Source of the DNA: Acidobacteriota bacterium
GTDB taxonomy: Bacteria > Acidobacteriota > G020349885
Direction: 5' to 3'
DNA length: 64,000 nucleotides
NCBI GenBank assembly: GCA_020349885.1
Contig: CP070701.1
Location: 1,140,926 to 1,204,925 of the forward strand
Made by a program: the position numbers and the translations under genes. Positions 52,243 through 60,881 of the stretch are shown piece after piece. The notes below the pieces were generated by a model that was not told the origin of the DNA, ran no database searches, and was given only the letters and a program-made list of their open reading frames with translations. How positions within the stretch are numbered: position 1 is the stretch's first letter; each line of letters opens with the position of its first letter.

Positions 52243-53136
52243 ATGCCTCTTCGTAGCATGACGGGTTTTGGCCGTGGGGGGGCGCAGAGCAAGCGCTTTC
52301 GGGCGACGGCGAGCGTCCGCTCTCTCAACCACCGCCATCTCGAGGTTCGCGTGAACCTCAACGAGCCGTTCGAGTCCCTCGAGCCGGAGGCGCGGGCTCG
52401 GCTGGAGAAGGCGTTTTCGCGCGGCAAGGTGGACGCGGTGCTTCGGATCGAGTCCCTGGAAGAGGCGCCGGCGCAGCTGCGCGTATCCGCGCCGCTCGTC
52501 AAAGCGTGGCTGCAGGAAGTGAACGAGCTCCGCAAGGACCTCGGCGTCCGCGAGCGCGTGCCGTTCGCCGAGGCGCTCCGGGTGCAGGGCGCCGTCGAAG
52601 TCCTGCCTTGTGAAATCGAGCTTCGGGAAGAGGACAAGTCCGTGATTTTCGCCGCGCTCGACGAGGCGCTCGAAGGCGCGCTCTCGATGAAGCGCGCCGA
52701 GGGCAAGGCGCTTGAGCGGGAATTCTTCACCCACCTCGATGCTTTGGAGCAGACCGTAGACGCGATCGGCGCGCGCGCCGACGGCATGGTCGCGGCCCAC
52801 GCGCAGAAGCTTTCCGACCGCCTCCGCGAGTGGTCTGAGGCCGGGGATTTCCAGGCCGACGACGAGCGCATACTGCGCGAGGCGGCTCTCTACGCCGAGC
52901 GGAGCGACATCGCCGAGGAGGTGGCGCGCCTGCGCAGCCACCTCGGCCAATTTCGCACCCTCATCGATTCGGAGGAGAGGGACGCCGGACGATCGCTCGA
53001 TTTTCTGCTCCAGGAGATGCACCGCGAGGCCAACACCCTCTCCGTGAAGGCCCGTTTTGACAACCTCATGCCCATAGTTCTGCAATTGCGAACCAGCATC
53101 GAGCGGCTCCGCGAACAGGCGCGCAACATCGAATGA
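52243..53136 (+). CDS. yicC: YicC/YloC-family endoribonuclease-type protein
   Basis: A 297-residue protein with the family start SMTGFGRG, SLNHRHLEVRVNL, the AKTTMI-like central region, and the C-terminal signature GRSLDFLLQEMHREANTLSVK (first 20 residues diagnostic). YicC of E. coli is an RNase acting on small RNAs. GGAGCAGGAAAG lies before the ATG. It opens the conserved yicC-gmk-rpoZ-coaBC cluster; its stop overlaps the gmk ATG (ATGA). Confidence 0.93.
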   Translation: MPLRSMTGFGRGGAQSKRFRATASVRSLNHRHLEVRVNLNEPFESLEPEARARLEKAFSRGKVDAVLRIESLEEAPAQLRVSAPLVKAWLQEVNELRKDLGVRERVPFAEALRVQGAVEVLPCEIELREEDKSVIFAALDEALEGALSMKRAEGKALEREFFTHLDALEQTVDAIGARADGMVAAHAQKLSDRLREWSEAGDFQADDERILREAALYAERSDIAEEVARLRSHLGQFRTLIDSEERDAGRSLDFLLQEMHREANTLSVKARFDNLMPIVLQLRTSIERLREQARNIE

Positions 53137-53813
53137 CCCCACCCTCGAGGGTTGGAAAAAAAAGGATTACTCCGCGCGCTGCGCGGATGAGGGGCATCGC
53201 CTTCGTGCTCTCGGCTCCGTCGGGAAGCGGAAAGACGACGATCCGCAAGCGCCTTCTGCGGCGGGTGAACCGTTTGGCTTTTTCCGTCTCCTGCACCACG
53301 AGGCCGCCCCGCCGGGGCGAAAGGGAAGGCCGCGACTATCGCTTTCTTTCGGAGAAAATGTTTCGGCGGAGGGTGAAGCAGGGAAGATTCCTCGAATGGG
53401 CCGAGGTGCACGGCTGTCTCTACGGGACGCCGAGGGAGCCTGTGGAGCGGGCGCTTCGGGCGGGGCGGGACGTGCTCCTGGAGGTCGATCCCAGGGGGGC
53501 GCGGGCCGTCCGCGCGGCGCTTCGGGGCCGCGCGCACGTGGTGCTCGCGCTGATGATACCGCCGGCAGTTTCGGACCTCCGCCGCCGCCTTCGGGGCCGC
53601 GGAGGGATCTCGCCCGAGGAATTTGAGCGAAGGATGCGGGATGCGAAAAAATTCGTGCGCGCCTGGCCGCGCTACGATTACATCGTCGTGAACGAAAGGA
53701 TTGGCGAGTGCGCGGCGGCGCTTCGGGCCATCGTCGAGGCCGAGCGCCTCCGCCGCGTGAAACAAGAACCTAGGGTGAAGCGTTTTGTCCGTGAGCTCTC
53801 GAACGCCTCCTAA
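53133..53813 (+). CDS. gmk: Guanylate kinase
   Basis: Phosphorylates GMP to GDP. The P-loop LSAPSGSGKTTIRKRLL, SVSCTTRPPRRGEREGRDY with the GMP-binding residues, and LLEVDPRGARAVR are visible. ATG at 53133 overlaps the yicC stop and gives 226 residues; ATG at 53187 gives a more typical 208 but has a perfect 6-bp hairpin (CCGCGC, GCT, GCGCGG, 53172-53186) touching it and no Shine-Dalgarno. I prefer 53133 on coupling grounds. Confidence 0.93.
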   Translation: MTPPSRVGKKRITPRAARMRGIAFVLSAPSGSGKTTIRKRLLRRVNRLAFSVSCTTRPPRRGEREGRDYRFLSEKMFRRRVKQGRFLEWAEVHGCLYGTPREPVERALRAGRDVLLEVDPRGARAVRAALRGRAHVVLALMIPPAVSDLRRRLRGRGGISPEEFERRMRDAKKFVRAWPRYDYIVVNERIGECAAALRAIVEAERLRRVKQEPRVKRFVRELSNAS

Positions 53814-53828
53814 AGGAGTCATGCACAT

Positions 53829-54176
53829 ATGAGCAAGAAGGAAAATCCTTCAGAGTCTGCGGAAAAGTCCGACGGGCTTTCCGATTTGTCTGAGCAAGCA
53901 GGTATGAGCCGGTACCTTCTGACCCGCGTGGTGGCCGAGCGGGCCAAAATCCTGCTTCAGGGGAGCCACCCTCTCATTGATCTCGGGGGAAAGCTCAAGC
54001 GGCCCCTTGATATCGCGTACGAGGAAATTCGCCGGGGGCTCGTCCGCGTGGACGTTTCGAATCCCCGGCCGCCGGCGAAGTCCGGGGGATTCGCTTCCGA
54101 GGCCGGCCAAGAAGATTCTTCTCGGCGCGCTCCGGCCGCGTCGCTTCCGCACGAGGACAAGGCCCGGGATGAGTAA
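53829..54176 (+). CDS. rpoZ: RNA polymerase omega subunit
   Basis: Omega assists assembly of the beta' subunit. The 115-residue product has the core pattern SRYLLTRVVAERAKILLQG and KRPLDIAYEEIRRGLV. Compared with the usual 70-90 residues it has a polar N-terminal tail of about 25 and a C-terminal tail of about 40 that look disordered. AAAGGAG precedes the ATG. It overlaps coaBC by 8 bases. Confidence 0.9.
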   Translation: MSKKENPSESAEKSDGLSDLSEQAGMSRYLLTRVVAERAKILLQGSHPLIDLGGKLKRPLDIAYEEIRRGLVRVDVSNPRPPAKSGGFASEAGQEDSSRRAPAASLPHEDKARDE

Positions 54177-55428
54177 CGTCGTTTTGGGCGTCACGGGAAG
54201 CATCGCCGCCTACCGGGCGGCCGACCTGGTGCGGGAGTTCCGCCGCCGCGGTCACCGCGTGCGCGTCGTCATGACGCGGGCGGCGCAGGCGTTCGTTTCG
54301 CCGCTTACGTTCGAGACGCTCTCGGGCGAGCGCGTGACCACCCATGCGCTCGAGCAGCCGGAGGAGTGGTCGGTCGAGCACGTGGGCCTCGCCCGCTGGG
54401 GCGAAGCCCTCGTCGTCGCCCCCGCCACCGCCAACGTGCTCGCGAAGATGGCCTGCGGGATCGCCGACGATTCTCTCACGACGCTCTGCCTCGCATTCGA
54501 GGGGCCCGTCATGGTGGCGCCCGCCATGAACCCTTCGATGTGGAGGCATCCGGCGGTGCGCGAAAATTGCAAGACGCTCGAAGCGCGCGGCGTCAGGTTC
54601 GTCGCCCCCGCGCCGGGCGTCATGGCCTGCGGCGAGGAGGGCGTCGGCCGGCTGGCCGAGGTCGAAGGCATCGCAAACGCGGTGGAGCATCACTTGGCCC
54701 GGGGGCGGCTTGCCGGAAAGAACGTCCTCGTCACGGCGGGTGCTACGGCCGAGCCGCTCGACCGCGTGCGCGTTTTTTCGAACCGCTCGTCGGGCAAGAT
54801 GGGCTACGCCCTCGCCGAGGGGGCCTACCGCCGCGGCGCGAACGTGGCGCTCATTTCCGGCCCGACGCCCCTCGTGCCTCCGGCGGGGGTCGAAGTCGTC
54901 CGCGTCACCTCGGGCGAGGAAATGTTCGCCGCCCTCAAGAAGCTCCTTCGCAAGCCCGCGGCGGGCCGGGACAAGGCGGACGTTCTCGTGATGGCCGCGG
55001 CCGTCTCGGACGTCCGCCCGAAAACGCCGCGGCGCACGAAGGCCAAGAAACGGGATTTGCCCCAAACGGTCGCGATGGCGCCCGTCCGCGACATCCTTGA
55101 GGATACGGCGCCGCTTCGAAAGCGCGTCTGGACGCTCGGCTTCGCGGCCGAGGAATCTTCCCGGCTGGAGCAGGGGGCGCTTGGCAAGTTGCGCAAGAAG
55201 CACCTCGACGCCGTTTTGGCCAATCCCGTGTCCAAGAACGGCGTCGGGTTCGAGAGTGACGAAAACGAGGGAATCCTCCTTCTTGCTTCCGGGCGCCGCG
55301 TCCGGATTGAGCGGGGCTCGAAGGCCGAGGTCGCCGGACGCATATGGGACGCCGTCGAGGAGGCCCTGGGCCGGGGGCGAAGCGCCGCCCGCGGGAAGCG
55401 GGAAAAACCCTCTTCAAAGAATTCATAG
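54169..55428 (+). CDS. coaBC: Phosphopantothenoylcysteine decarboxylase/synthetase
   Basis: Bifunctional coenzyme A enzyme. The N-terminal CoaC flavoprotein domain has VVLGVTGSIAAYRAADLVR, PATANVLAKMACGIADD, and PAMNPSMWRHPAV with the catalytic His; CoaB begins near KNVLVTAGATAEPLDRVRV with SNRSSGKMGYALAE. The 419 residues are normal in length. It starts inside rpoZ, completing the yicC-gmk-rpoZ-coaBC order found across many phyla. Confidence 0.95.
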   Translation: MSNVVLGVTGSIAAYRAADLVREFRRRGHRVRVVMTRAAQAFVSPLTFETLSGERVTTHALEQPEEWSVEHVGLARWGEALVVAPATANVLAKMACGIADDSLTTLCLAFEGPVMVAPAMNPSMWRHPAVRENCKTLEARGVRFVAPAPGVMACGEEGVGRLAEVEGIANAVEHHLARGRLAGKNVLVTAGATAEPLDRVRVFSNRSSGKMGYALAEGAYRRGANVALISGPTPLVPPAGVEVVRVTSGEEMFAALKKLLRKPAAGRDKADVLVMAAAVSDVRPKTPRRTKAKKRDLPQTVAMAPVRDILEDTAPLRKRVWTLGFAAEESSRLEQGALGKLRKKHLDAVLANPVSKNGVGFESDENEGILLLASGRRVRIERGSKAEVAGRIWDAVEEALGRGRSAARGKREKPSSKNS

Positions 55429-55462
55429 AAATCATTTCTCGTCGGCCTTCACGCGTATTCTG

Positions 55463-56419
55463 ATGAAGAAACGGCGCCTCACGGTTTTCGCGTTCGGTGG
55501 AAACGCAATACTTCCGGCCAATATAGACGGAACGCAGGAGGAGCAGGAGCGCCTCGCGGCCCAGGCGGCGCGCATCATGGGGGACATCCTGAAAGGCGGC
55601 TCCCGCCTCCTCGTGGTGCACGGAAACGGCCCGCAGGCGGGCAACGAGCTCCTGCGCTCCGAGGAGGCCGTCACGAAGCTTCCGCCCGTCACGCTCGACT
55701 ACTGCGTGGCGAAGACCAAGGGGGAGATGGGCTATCTTCTCGAGAAGGCGCTTCGCAACGAGCTGGCGCGGCGGAAGAAGTCGTCGCCGGTCGTGACGGT
55801 GCTCACCGTGGTGCGCGTGGACGCGCGTGACCCGGCCTTCCGCCGCCCCACGAAGCCCATCGGCCCCTACTACACGCGCTACCGCGCGCGGCACCTTCAG
55901 CAGGAAAAGGGCTGGCCGATGGTGGAGGTGGAGGGGCGCGGGTTTCGCCGCGTGGCCGCGTCGCCCAAGCCCCTGGAGATTCTGGACCTGGCCGCCGTGC
56001 GCCTCCTTTTGGACGCGGGTTATTCCGTCTTTGCCGGAGGAGGCGGGGGCATTCCCGTCGTCCGCACCCGCCGGGGCGAGCTGCGCGGCGTGGAGGCCGT
56101 GGTGGACAAGGACTGGACGGCGGCGCTTTTTGCCCACGCCCTCGACGCCGCGTGGCTCGTAAATTTCACCGAAGTGCCGCAGGTGGCGCTTCACTTCGGC
56201 ACGCCGCGTCAGGAAAACCTTCTGCGAATGACCGCGCGCGAGGCGCGCCGCCACCTGCGCGAAGGGCATTTCCCGCCGGGAAGCATGGGGCCCAAGATCG
56301 AGTCGACGCTCTCGTTCATTCGGCGGGGCCGCGGGCGCGAGGTGCTCATTACCTCCGCCCGGGCCTGGAAGCGCGCCCTGCGGGGCCAAAGCGGCACGAG
56401 GATTGTGAGGAGTGGGTGA
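55463..56419 (+). CDS. arcC: Carbamate kinase
   Basis: A 318-residue amino-acid-kinase-fold enzyme that makes ATP from carbamoyl phosphate. VFAFGGNAIL, VVHGNGPQAGNELLRSE, GGGGGIPVV, VVDKDWTAALFA and the C-terminal MGPKIESTLSFI are family motifs. No arginine deiminase or ornithine carbamoyltransferase is nearby, so its physiological direction is unclear. It begins 34 bases after coaBC and may be read from the same transcript. Confidence 0.92.
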   Translation: MKKRRLTVFAFGGNAILPANIDGTQEEQERLAAQAARIMGDILKGGSRLLVVHGNGPQAGNELLRSEEAVTKLPPVTLDYCVAKTKGEMGYLLEKALRNELARRKKSSPVVTVLTVVRVDARDPAFRRPTKPIGPYYTRYRARHLQQEKGWPMVEVEGRGFRRVAASPKPLEILDLAAVRLLLDAGYSVFAGGGGGIPVVRTRRGELRGVEAVVDKDWTAALFAHALDAAWLVNFTEVPQVALHFGTPRQENLLRMTAREARRHLREGHFPPGSMGPKIESTLSFIRRGRGREVLITSARAWKRALRGQSGTRIVRSG

Positions 56420-56432
56420 GCCGGCTCCCCCT

Positions 56433-56449
56433 TGCGGTGGGTGACCGCA
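56433..56449 (+). terminator. Hairpin after arcC
   Basis: TGCGGT, loop GGGTG, ACCGCA: a perfect 6-bp stem 14 bases after the arcC stop, without a T-run. The next promoter follows. Confidence 0.35.
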
Positions 56450-56481
56450 CCGCGTCCCTAACCCTTTCTTCCGTTACGGGC

Positions 56482-56487
56482 TATAAT
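56482..56487 (+). promoter_or_regulatory. Consensus -10 box, predicted leaderless start of the HAD gene
   Basis: TATAAT, then eight bases and ATG at 56496. No Shine-Dalgarno and no good -35 are present. Confidence 0.5.
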
Positions 56488-56495
56488 AAACCCCT

Positions 56496-57287
56496 ATGAG
56501 ACGAGACGCACCGGGCCCTCCGAGGCTTTATCCTGGAAGCGCGCCCGTTATGATCGGGGGGCGCGAGATCGTGGGCACGTCGGGGAAGATGCCTTTTCGC
56601 GCCGTGGTTTTCGACCTGTTCGGAACGCTTGTCGAGGTGCTGCCACTGGAGAGCTACCGCGCGATGGTGGAGCGGATGGCGGACGCCGTGGGCGCGTCGG
56701 GGAGCGGTTTTTTAGACGCATGGTTTCGTTCGCGCCACGAGCGCCTGGTGGGAAAATTCGCCTCGCTCGAGGACAACATCCGCTTCGTTTTGGAAGCTCT
56801 CGGCCTCGAGGCGCGGGACGAAGGGGTGCAGGAGGCCGTCAGGATTAACGAGTCGTTCGTGCTCGGCATGTTCCAAAACTTCAAGCCCGACGCGCTCGAT
56901 ACCGTCCGCGCGATCAGAAAGTGCGACCTGCTCCTCGCCCTCATGAGCGACTGCTACCAGACGGCGGCCAGCGGGTGGTTCGAGACGCCGCTTGCTCCGT
57001 ATTTCAACGCCTCGATCTTTTCGTGTCGTGAGGGCGCGCGAAAGCCCGACCCCCGTCTCTACAAGCGCGTGTGCCACAAGCTACGTCTGCAGCCCTTCGA
57101 GTGCCTCTACGTCGGCGACGGCGGCGGGAACGAGCTTGAGGGCGCCGCGGCGGCCGGGATGACCCCGGTCCTTGTCGAAAACGACGTTCCCGACCCGTTC
57201 GTGGGAGACGCGACCCCCACGGGCGCGGTCCATACCGTTCGGCGCCTGAGCGAAATTCTCGCGCTTCTTGAGGAGCCGGCTCCTTGA
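56496..57287 (+). CDS. HAD-superfamily hydrolase
   Basis: A 263-residue HAD phosphatase-like protein. Motif I is VVFDLFGTL, where the usual second Asp of DxD is Phe-Leu-Phe style DLFGT, as in many HAD subfamily I members; motif II is LALMSDCYQ; motif III Lys lies in ARKPDPRLYKRV; motif IV is YVGDGGGNELEGA. Substrate is unknown. The first 31 residues precede the usual HAD start; ATG at 56496 is kept because it matches the -10 box, but ATG at 56550 or 56589 is possible. Confidence 0.85.
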   Translation: MRRDAPGPPRLYPGSAPVMIGGREIVGTSGKMPFRAVVFDLFGTLVEVLPLESYRAMVERMADAVGASGSGFLDAWFRSRHERLVGKFASLEDNIRFVLEALGLEARDEGVQEAVRINESFVLGMFQNFKPDALDTVRAIRKCDLLLALMSDCYQTAASGWFETPLAPYFNASIFSCREGARKPDPRLYKRVCHKLRLQPFECLYVGDGGGNELEGAAAAGMTPVLVENDVPDPFVGDATPTGAVHTVRRLSEILALLEEPAP

Positions 57288-57312
57288 CACGCCGCGTATC
57301 CTTAGGTAGCAT
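57284..57312 (+). promoter_or_regulatory. Promoter of the MglA-like GTPase gene
   Basis: TTGACA (57284-57289, perfect), 17-base spacer, TAGCAT (57307-57312). The -35 overlaps the last codons of the HAD gene. Leader of about 30 bases with AAGGGG about 14 bases before the ATG. Confidence 0.65.
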
Positions 57313-57348
57313 TTCTCTTACTCTTGAATAAGGGGAATACAGAAACGC

Positions 57349-58413
57349 ATGGTACTCATTAACAAAGCCGTCGGCGAGATGACCCTCAAGGTCGTCTATT
57401 ACGGACCCGGCCTTTGCGGCAAGACGACCAACCTCCAGTGCATCCACGACAATTCGAATCCCGACCGCAGGGGAAAGCTCCTCTCCATCGCCACCGAGAC
57501 CGACCGCACCCTTTTCTTCGACCTTCTGCCCATCGACCTGGGGTCGGTGCGGGGAATGAAGGTGCGCGTCCAGCTCTACACCGTGCCGGGACAGGTCTTC
57601 TACGACGCCACGCGGCGCCTGGTGCTGCGCGGAGCGGACGGCGTCGTCTTCGTGGCCGACTCCCAGGAGGCCATGATGGACGCGAACGTCGAGTCCATCA
57701 AGAATCTCCAGGAAAACCTCATCAAGAACAACCTCAACCCGAGGACGATCCCTCTTATTTTCCAGTTCAACAAGCGCGATCTGCCGAGCATTTCCACGTG
57801 CGAGGATCTTAACAACGCCTTGCGCTACCGTATAGATACGCCCTACTTCGAGGCCGTGGCCATCGAGGGGACGGGCGTGAACGAGACGCTCAAGGCCATC
57901 GTGGGCGCCGTGATTAAGAACCTCAACAAGGGCGTCTCGTGCGAGCTCGAGCCCGGGACGAAGCCCGCCGTCGAGCTCGGCCCCGGCATGAAGAAGCGTG
58001 AGCCCAAGCCCGCCCCGGAAGCTAAGGCGGCCAAGAAGGCGGCCAAGAAGCCGGCCAAGGCGCCGAAGCCGGCCGAGCAGGCCGCGTCGAGCCCGGCGCC
58101 GGAAGCTCGGGGGGCCGAGGTGGAGGAAGAGGGGGAGGTGAAATACGAAGACCTGTCCGAGGAGGTTGCAGAGATCGAGGCGGAGGAGATCGAAGAGTTG
58201 CCGGATGACGTCAACGAAGGGGACCCCGGGGAGGCGAACCCGGCGCCGCGGGCGGCTTCCCCGGTTCTCCCGGAAGAGATCGACTCGTCGGACCGCGAGG
58301 AGTACCTGAGGTCGCTTTACGAGTCCAACAAGCGCCAGCTCGCGCTGATCGAGGAGGCCCTGAAAACGCTCCGGCAGGAGCAAGCCGTCCTGGAAAAGCT
58401 TATCAAGTCGTAG
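57349..58413 (+). CDS. MglA-like small GTPase with a long C-terminal extension
   Basis: A 354-residue protein. Residues 1-195 are an MglA-type Ras-like GTPase: P-loop GPGLCGKTTN (19-28), TVPGQVFYDATRR for switch II, and FNKRD for base recognition. MglA sets front-rear polarity of type IV pili and gliding machinery in Myxococcus. Residues about 196-354 are extra: an Ala/Lys/Pro-rich stretch, an acidic stretch near 240-270, and a C-terminal predicted helix (EEYLRSLYESNKRQLALIEE and on). Typical MglA ends near 195. No mglB roadblock gene is adjacent. The gene is monocistronic with a strong promoter. Confidence 0.88.
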   Translation: MVLINKAVGEMTLKVVYYGPGLCGKTTNLQCIHDNSNPDRRGKLLSIATETDRTLFFDLLPIDLGSVRGMKVRVQLYTVPGQVFYDATRRLVLRGADGVVFVADSQEAMMDANVESIKNLQENLIKNNLNPRTIPLIFQFNKRDLPSISTCEDLNNALRYRIDTPYFEAVAIEGTGVNETLKAIVGAVIKNLNKGVSCELEPGTKPAVELGPGMKKREPKPAPEAKAAKKAAKKPAKAPKPAEQAASSPAPEARGAEVEEEGEVKYEDLSEEVAEIEAEEIEELPDDVNEGDPGEANPAPRAASPVLPEEIDSSDREEYLRSLYESNKRQLALIEEALKTLRQEQAVLEKLIKS

Positions 58414-58503
58414 GCGCCGTACGCAAGACGGTGGATCTCAGGCGCGCCGGGGCGGCTTTCGCGCGGGGCCTCCGGCCCTTTCGGCCCTCCAGGGGGGGCG
58501 GTT

Positions 58504-58532
58504 TTGCATTTTCCCGGGGCGCACCCTATAAT
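58504..58532 (+). promoter_or_regulatory. Promoter of the UDP-sugar cluster
   Basis: TTGCAT (58504-58509), 17-base spacer, TATAAT (58527-58532). Leader of about 16 bases without a clear Shine-Dalgarno. Confidence 0.65.
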
Positions 58533-58554
58533 CTTCCTTGTTAATAAACGGACG

Positions 58555-59553
58555 ATGACCACCTATCTTCTGACCGGGGCGGCTGGATTTATCGGCTCGC
58601 ACCTGGCCCAAGCTCTTATGTCTCGGGGCGCGAACGTCGTCGGCGTCGACGACTTCAACGATTTTTATGACCCCCGACTCAAGCGCCGGAACGTGGCCCC
58701 CTTCCTCAAGATGGAGGCGTTTCGCCTCGAGGAGGGTGACATCCGCAGCCTGCCTTTCCTGCGCGAGGCCTTTCGCCGGGAGCGCTTCGACGCCGTCCTC
58801 CACCTTGCCGCGCGGGCGGGGGTGCGCCCCTCGCTCAAGGACCCGCTCCTGTACGAGGAAACGAACGTCCGTGGCACGCTCAACCTCCTCGAGTGCGCCC
58901 GCGAGTTCTCAGTGAAAAAGTTTCTTTTCGCCTCGTCGTCCTCCGTCTACGGGAACCGCAAGGAAGTGCCGTTCCGGGAGGACATGAACGTGGATTTCCC
59001 CATCTCGCCCTACGCCGCCACGAAGAAGGCGGGCGAGCTGCTTTGCTACAACACCCACCATCTCTACGGCATGGACGTCACGTGCCTGCGCTACTTCACC
59101 GTGTACGGCCCCGCGCAGCGGCCCGAGATGGCGATCCGCAAGTTCACGCAAGCCCTCCTCCGCGGCCGGTCCATCGTTTTGTACGGCGACGGCTCGAGCG
59201 AGCGCGACTACACCTACGTCGACGACGCCGTGCACGGCACGCTCCAGGCACTGGAGCACTTGGATGGATTTCATATCTACAACATCGGCGAGTCGCGCAC
59301 GATCTCGCTGAAAGGCCTGGCGGCCCTCATCGAGAGCGCTGTCGGGACGAAGGCGAAAATCGAGTGGCAGCCGCACCAGCCGGGCGATGTCGAGCGCACC
59401 TACGCCGACATATCGCTCGCCCGAAGGGAGATCGGATACGACCCGAAGACTTCCATCGAGGAAGGGGTGGAGCGCACCGTGGCCTGGTGCCGTGCGGAAG
59501 GCGGGCCGGCCGGCGCGGAGGCGGCGACCCTCACCGGGTCGGACAAGCTATGA
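58555..59553 (+). CDS. NAD-dependent sugar-nucleotide epimerase, UDP-glucuronate 4-epimerase-like
   Basis: A 332-residue short-chain dehydrogenase/reductase of the extended type: LLTGAAGFIGSHLAQAL for NAD, SSSSVYGN with the catalytic Ser, and YAATKKAGELLCY with the YxxxK pair. HLAARAGVRPSLKDP and FTVYGPAQRPEMA are typical of UDP-glucuronate 4-epimerases. Its neighbour ugd makes UDP-glucuronate, the expected substrate. It overlaps ugd by four bases. Confidence 0.87.
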   Translation: MTTYLLTGAAGFIGSHLAQALMSRGANVVGVDDFNDFYDPRLKRRNVAPFLKMEAFRLEEGDIRSLPFLREAFRRERFDAVLHLAARAGVRPSLKDPLLYEETNVRGTLNLLECAREFSVKKFLFASSSSVYGNRKEVPFREDMNVDFPISPYAATKKAGELLCYNTHHLYGMDVTCLRYFTVYGPAQRPEMAIRKFTQALLRGRSIVLYGDGSSERDYTYVDDAVHGTLQALEHLDGFHIYNIGESRTISLKGLAALIESAVGTKAKIEWQPHQPGDVERTYADISLARREIGYDPKTSIEEGVERTVAWCRAEGGPAGAEAATLTGSDKL

Positions 59554-60881
59554 AAATCGCAGTTATCGGTACCGGTTACGTGGGCCTCGCGGCGGGCGCG
59601 GGATTTTCGGAGTTCGGATTCCAGGTCGCATGCGTGGACATTGACGAGAAGAAGATTCAGCAGCTCAAGGAAGGGCGTCTGCCCATTTACGAGCCCGGCC
59701 TCGAGGACATCGTGCAGCGCGGCCAGCGCGAGGGGCGCCTTCGCTTCACGGTCGACCTCGAGGAAGCCGTGCGCGAGGCGCAGGTCATCTTCCTGGCCGT
59801 CGGAACGCCCTCGGCCCCGGACGGGTCGGTCGATCTCGAGGCGCTGTTTGCGGCGGCGGAATCGGTGGCGCGCGCCATGGCGAAGTCAGCGGACTTTCAG
59901 GTGGTGGCGGTAAAGAGCACCGTTCCGGTGGGCACGTGCCGCCGTCTCAAGAAGTTCTTGTCGGAGCGCCTTCCCGAGGGCCGGCCGTTCGCGGTGGCCT
60001 CGAACCCCGAGTTCCTGCGCGAGGGCTCGGCCGTGCAGGATTTCCTGCGCCCGGACCGGGTCGTGCTCGGAAGCGACAGCGAGGAGGCGCTCTCCGTGAT
60101 GAAGAAGGCTTACGACGCGCTCTACCTCATCGAGACGCCGTTCGTGATTACCTCGTTCGAGACGGCCGAGCTCGTCAAGTACGCGACGAACGCGTTCCTG
60201 GCCACCAAGGTCTCGTTCATCAACGAGATCGCGGGCTTCTGCGACGCCGTGGGAGCCGACGTGCACATGGTCGCGCGCGCCCTCGGCCTCGACGGGCGGA
60301 TTAGCAGAAAGTTTCTTCACCCGGGCCCGGGCTTCGGCGGCTCGTGCTTTCCCAAGGACACGCGCGCCCTCGTCCGCATGGGGAGCGAGCACCGGAGTCC
60401 GTTTCGAATCGTGGAGGCCGCCCTCGAAGCGAACGAGCGCCTGGCGGAGCGCATGGTTCAGAAGATAGAGGCCTTGGCGGGCGACCTTCGGGGAAAGCGG
60501 GTGGGCGTTTTGGGGCTTGCGTTCAAGCCCAACACCGACGACGTGCGCGAGTCACCGGCGCTGCGCGTCGCCGCGGCGCTTCTCAAGCGGGGCGCGCGCG
60601 TCAAGGCCTACGACCCCGAAGCCATGGAGAATGCGAAGCGAGTCCTGAAGGGCGTCGGCTACGCGAACGATCCCTACGAGGTCGCGGAGGGAAGCCATGT
60701 GCTCGTGCTCTTGACGGAATGGAACCAATTCCGCAAGCTCGACCTCGAACGAATCCGAAAATCGATGGCGGAGGCCAATTTCGCCGACCTGCGCAACGTT
60801 TACGAGCCGGAAGAGCTTCGCGCCGCGGGATTCCGAAGCGTAGGCGTCGGACGACAGGGCTCCCTTTCCGGCGGGGTTTGA
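59550..60881 (+). CDS. ugd: UDP-glucose 6-dehydrogenase
   Basis: Oxidises UDP-glucose to UDP-glucuronate with two NAD. The 443-residue product has IAVIGTGYVGLAAGAGFSE, YEPGLEDIV, the VKSTVPVGT motif, SNPEFLREGSAV, the catalytic Cys in GFGGSCFPKD, and AFKPNTDDVRESPA. ATG at 59550 overlaps the previous stop. It joins two epimerases in an exopolysaccharide or LPS precursor cluster. Confidence 0.96.
   Translation: MKIAVIGTGYVGLAAGAGFSEFGFQVACVDIDEKKIQQLKEGRLPIYEPGLEDIVQRGQREGRLRFTVDLEEAVREAQVIFLAVGTPSAPDGSVDLEALFAAAESVARAMAKSADFQVVAVKSTVPVGTCRRLKKFLSERLPEGRPFAVASNPEFLREGSAVQDFLRPDRVVLGSDSEEALSVMKKAYDALYLIETPFVITSFETAELVKYATNAFLATKVSFINEIAGFCDAVGADVHMVARALGLDGRISRKFLHPGPGFGGSCFPKDTRALVRMGSEHRSPFRIVEAALEANERLAERMVQKIEALAGDLRGKRVGVLGLAFKPNTDDVRESPALRVAAALLKRGARVKAYDPEAMENAKRVLKGVGYANDPYEVAEGSHVLVLLTEWNQFRKLDLERIRKSMAEANFADLRNVYEPEELRAAGFRSVGVGRQGSLSGGV

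Noticed and set aside
58893-59549. Forward frame extending ugd upstream by about 219 codons
   Set aside because: It lies within the epimerase gene in another frame; ugd starts with its NAD-binding motif at 59550.
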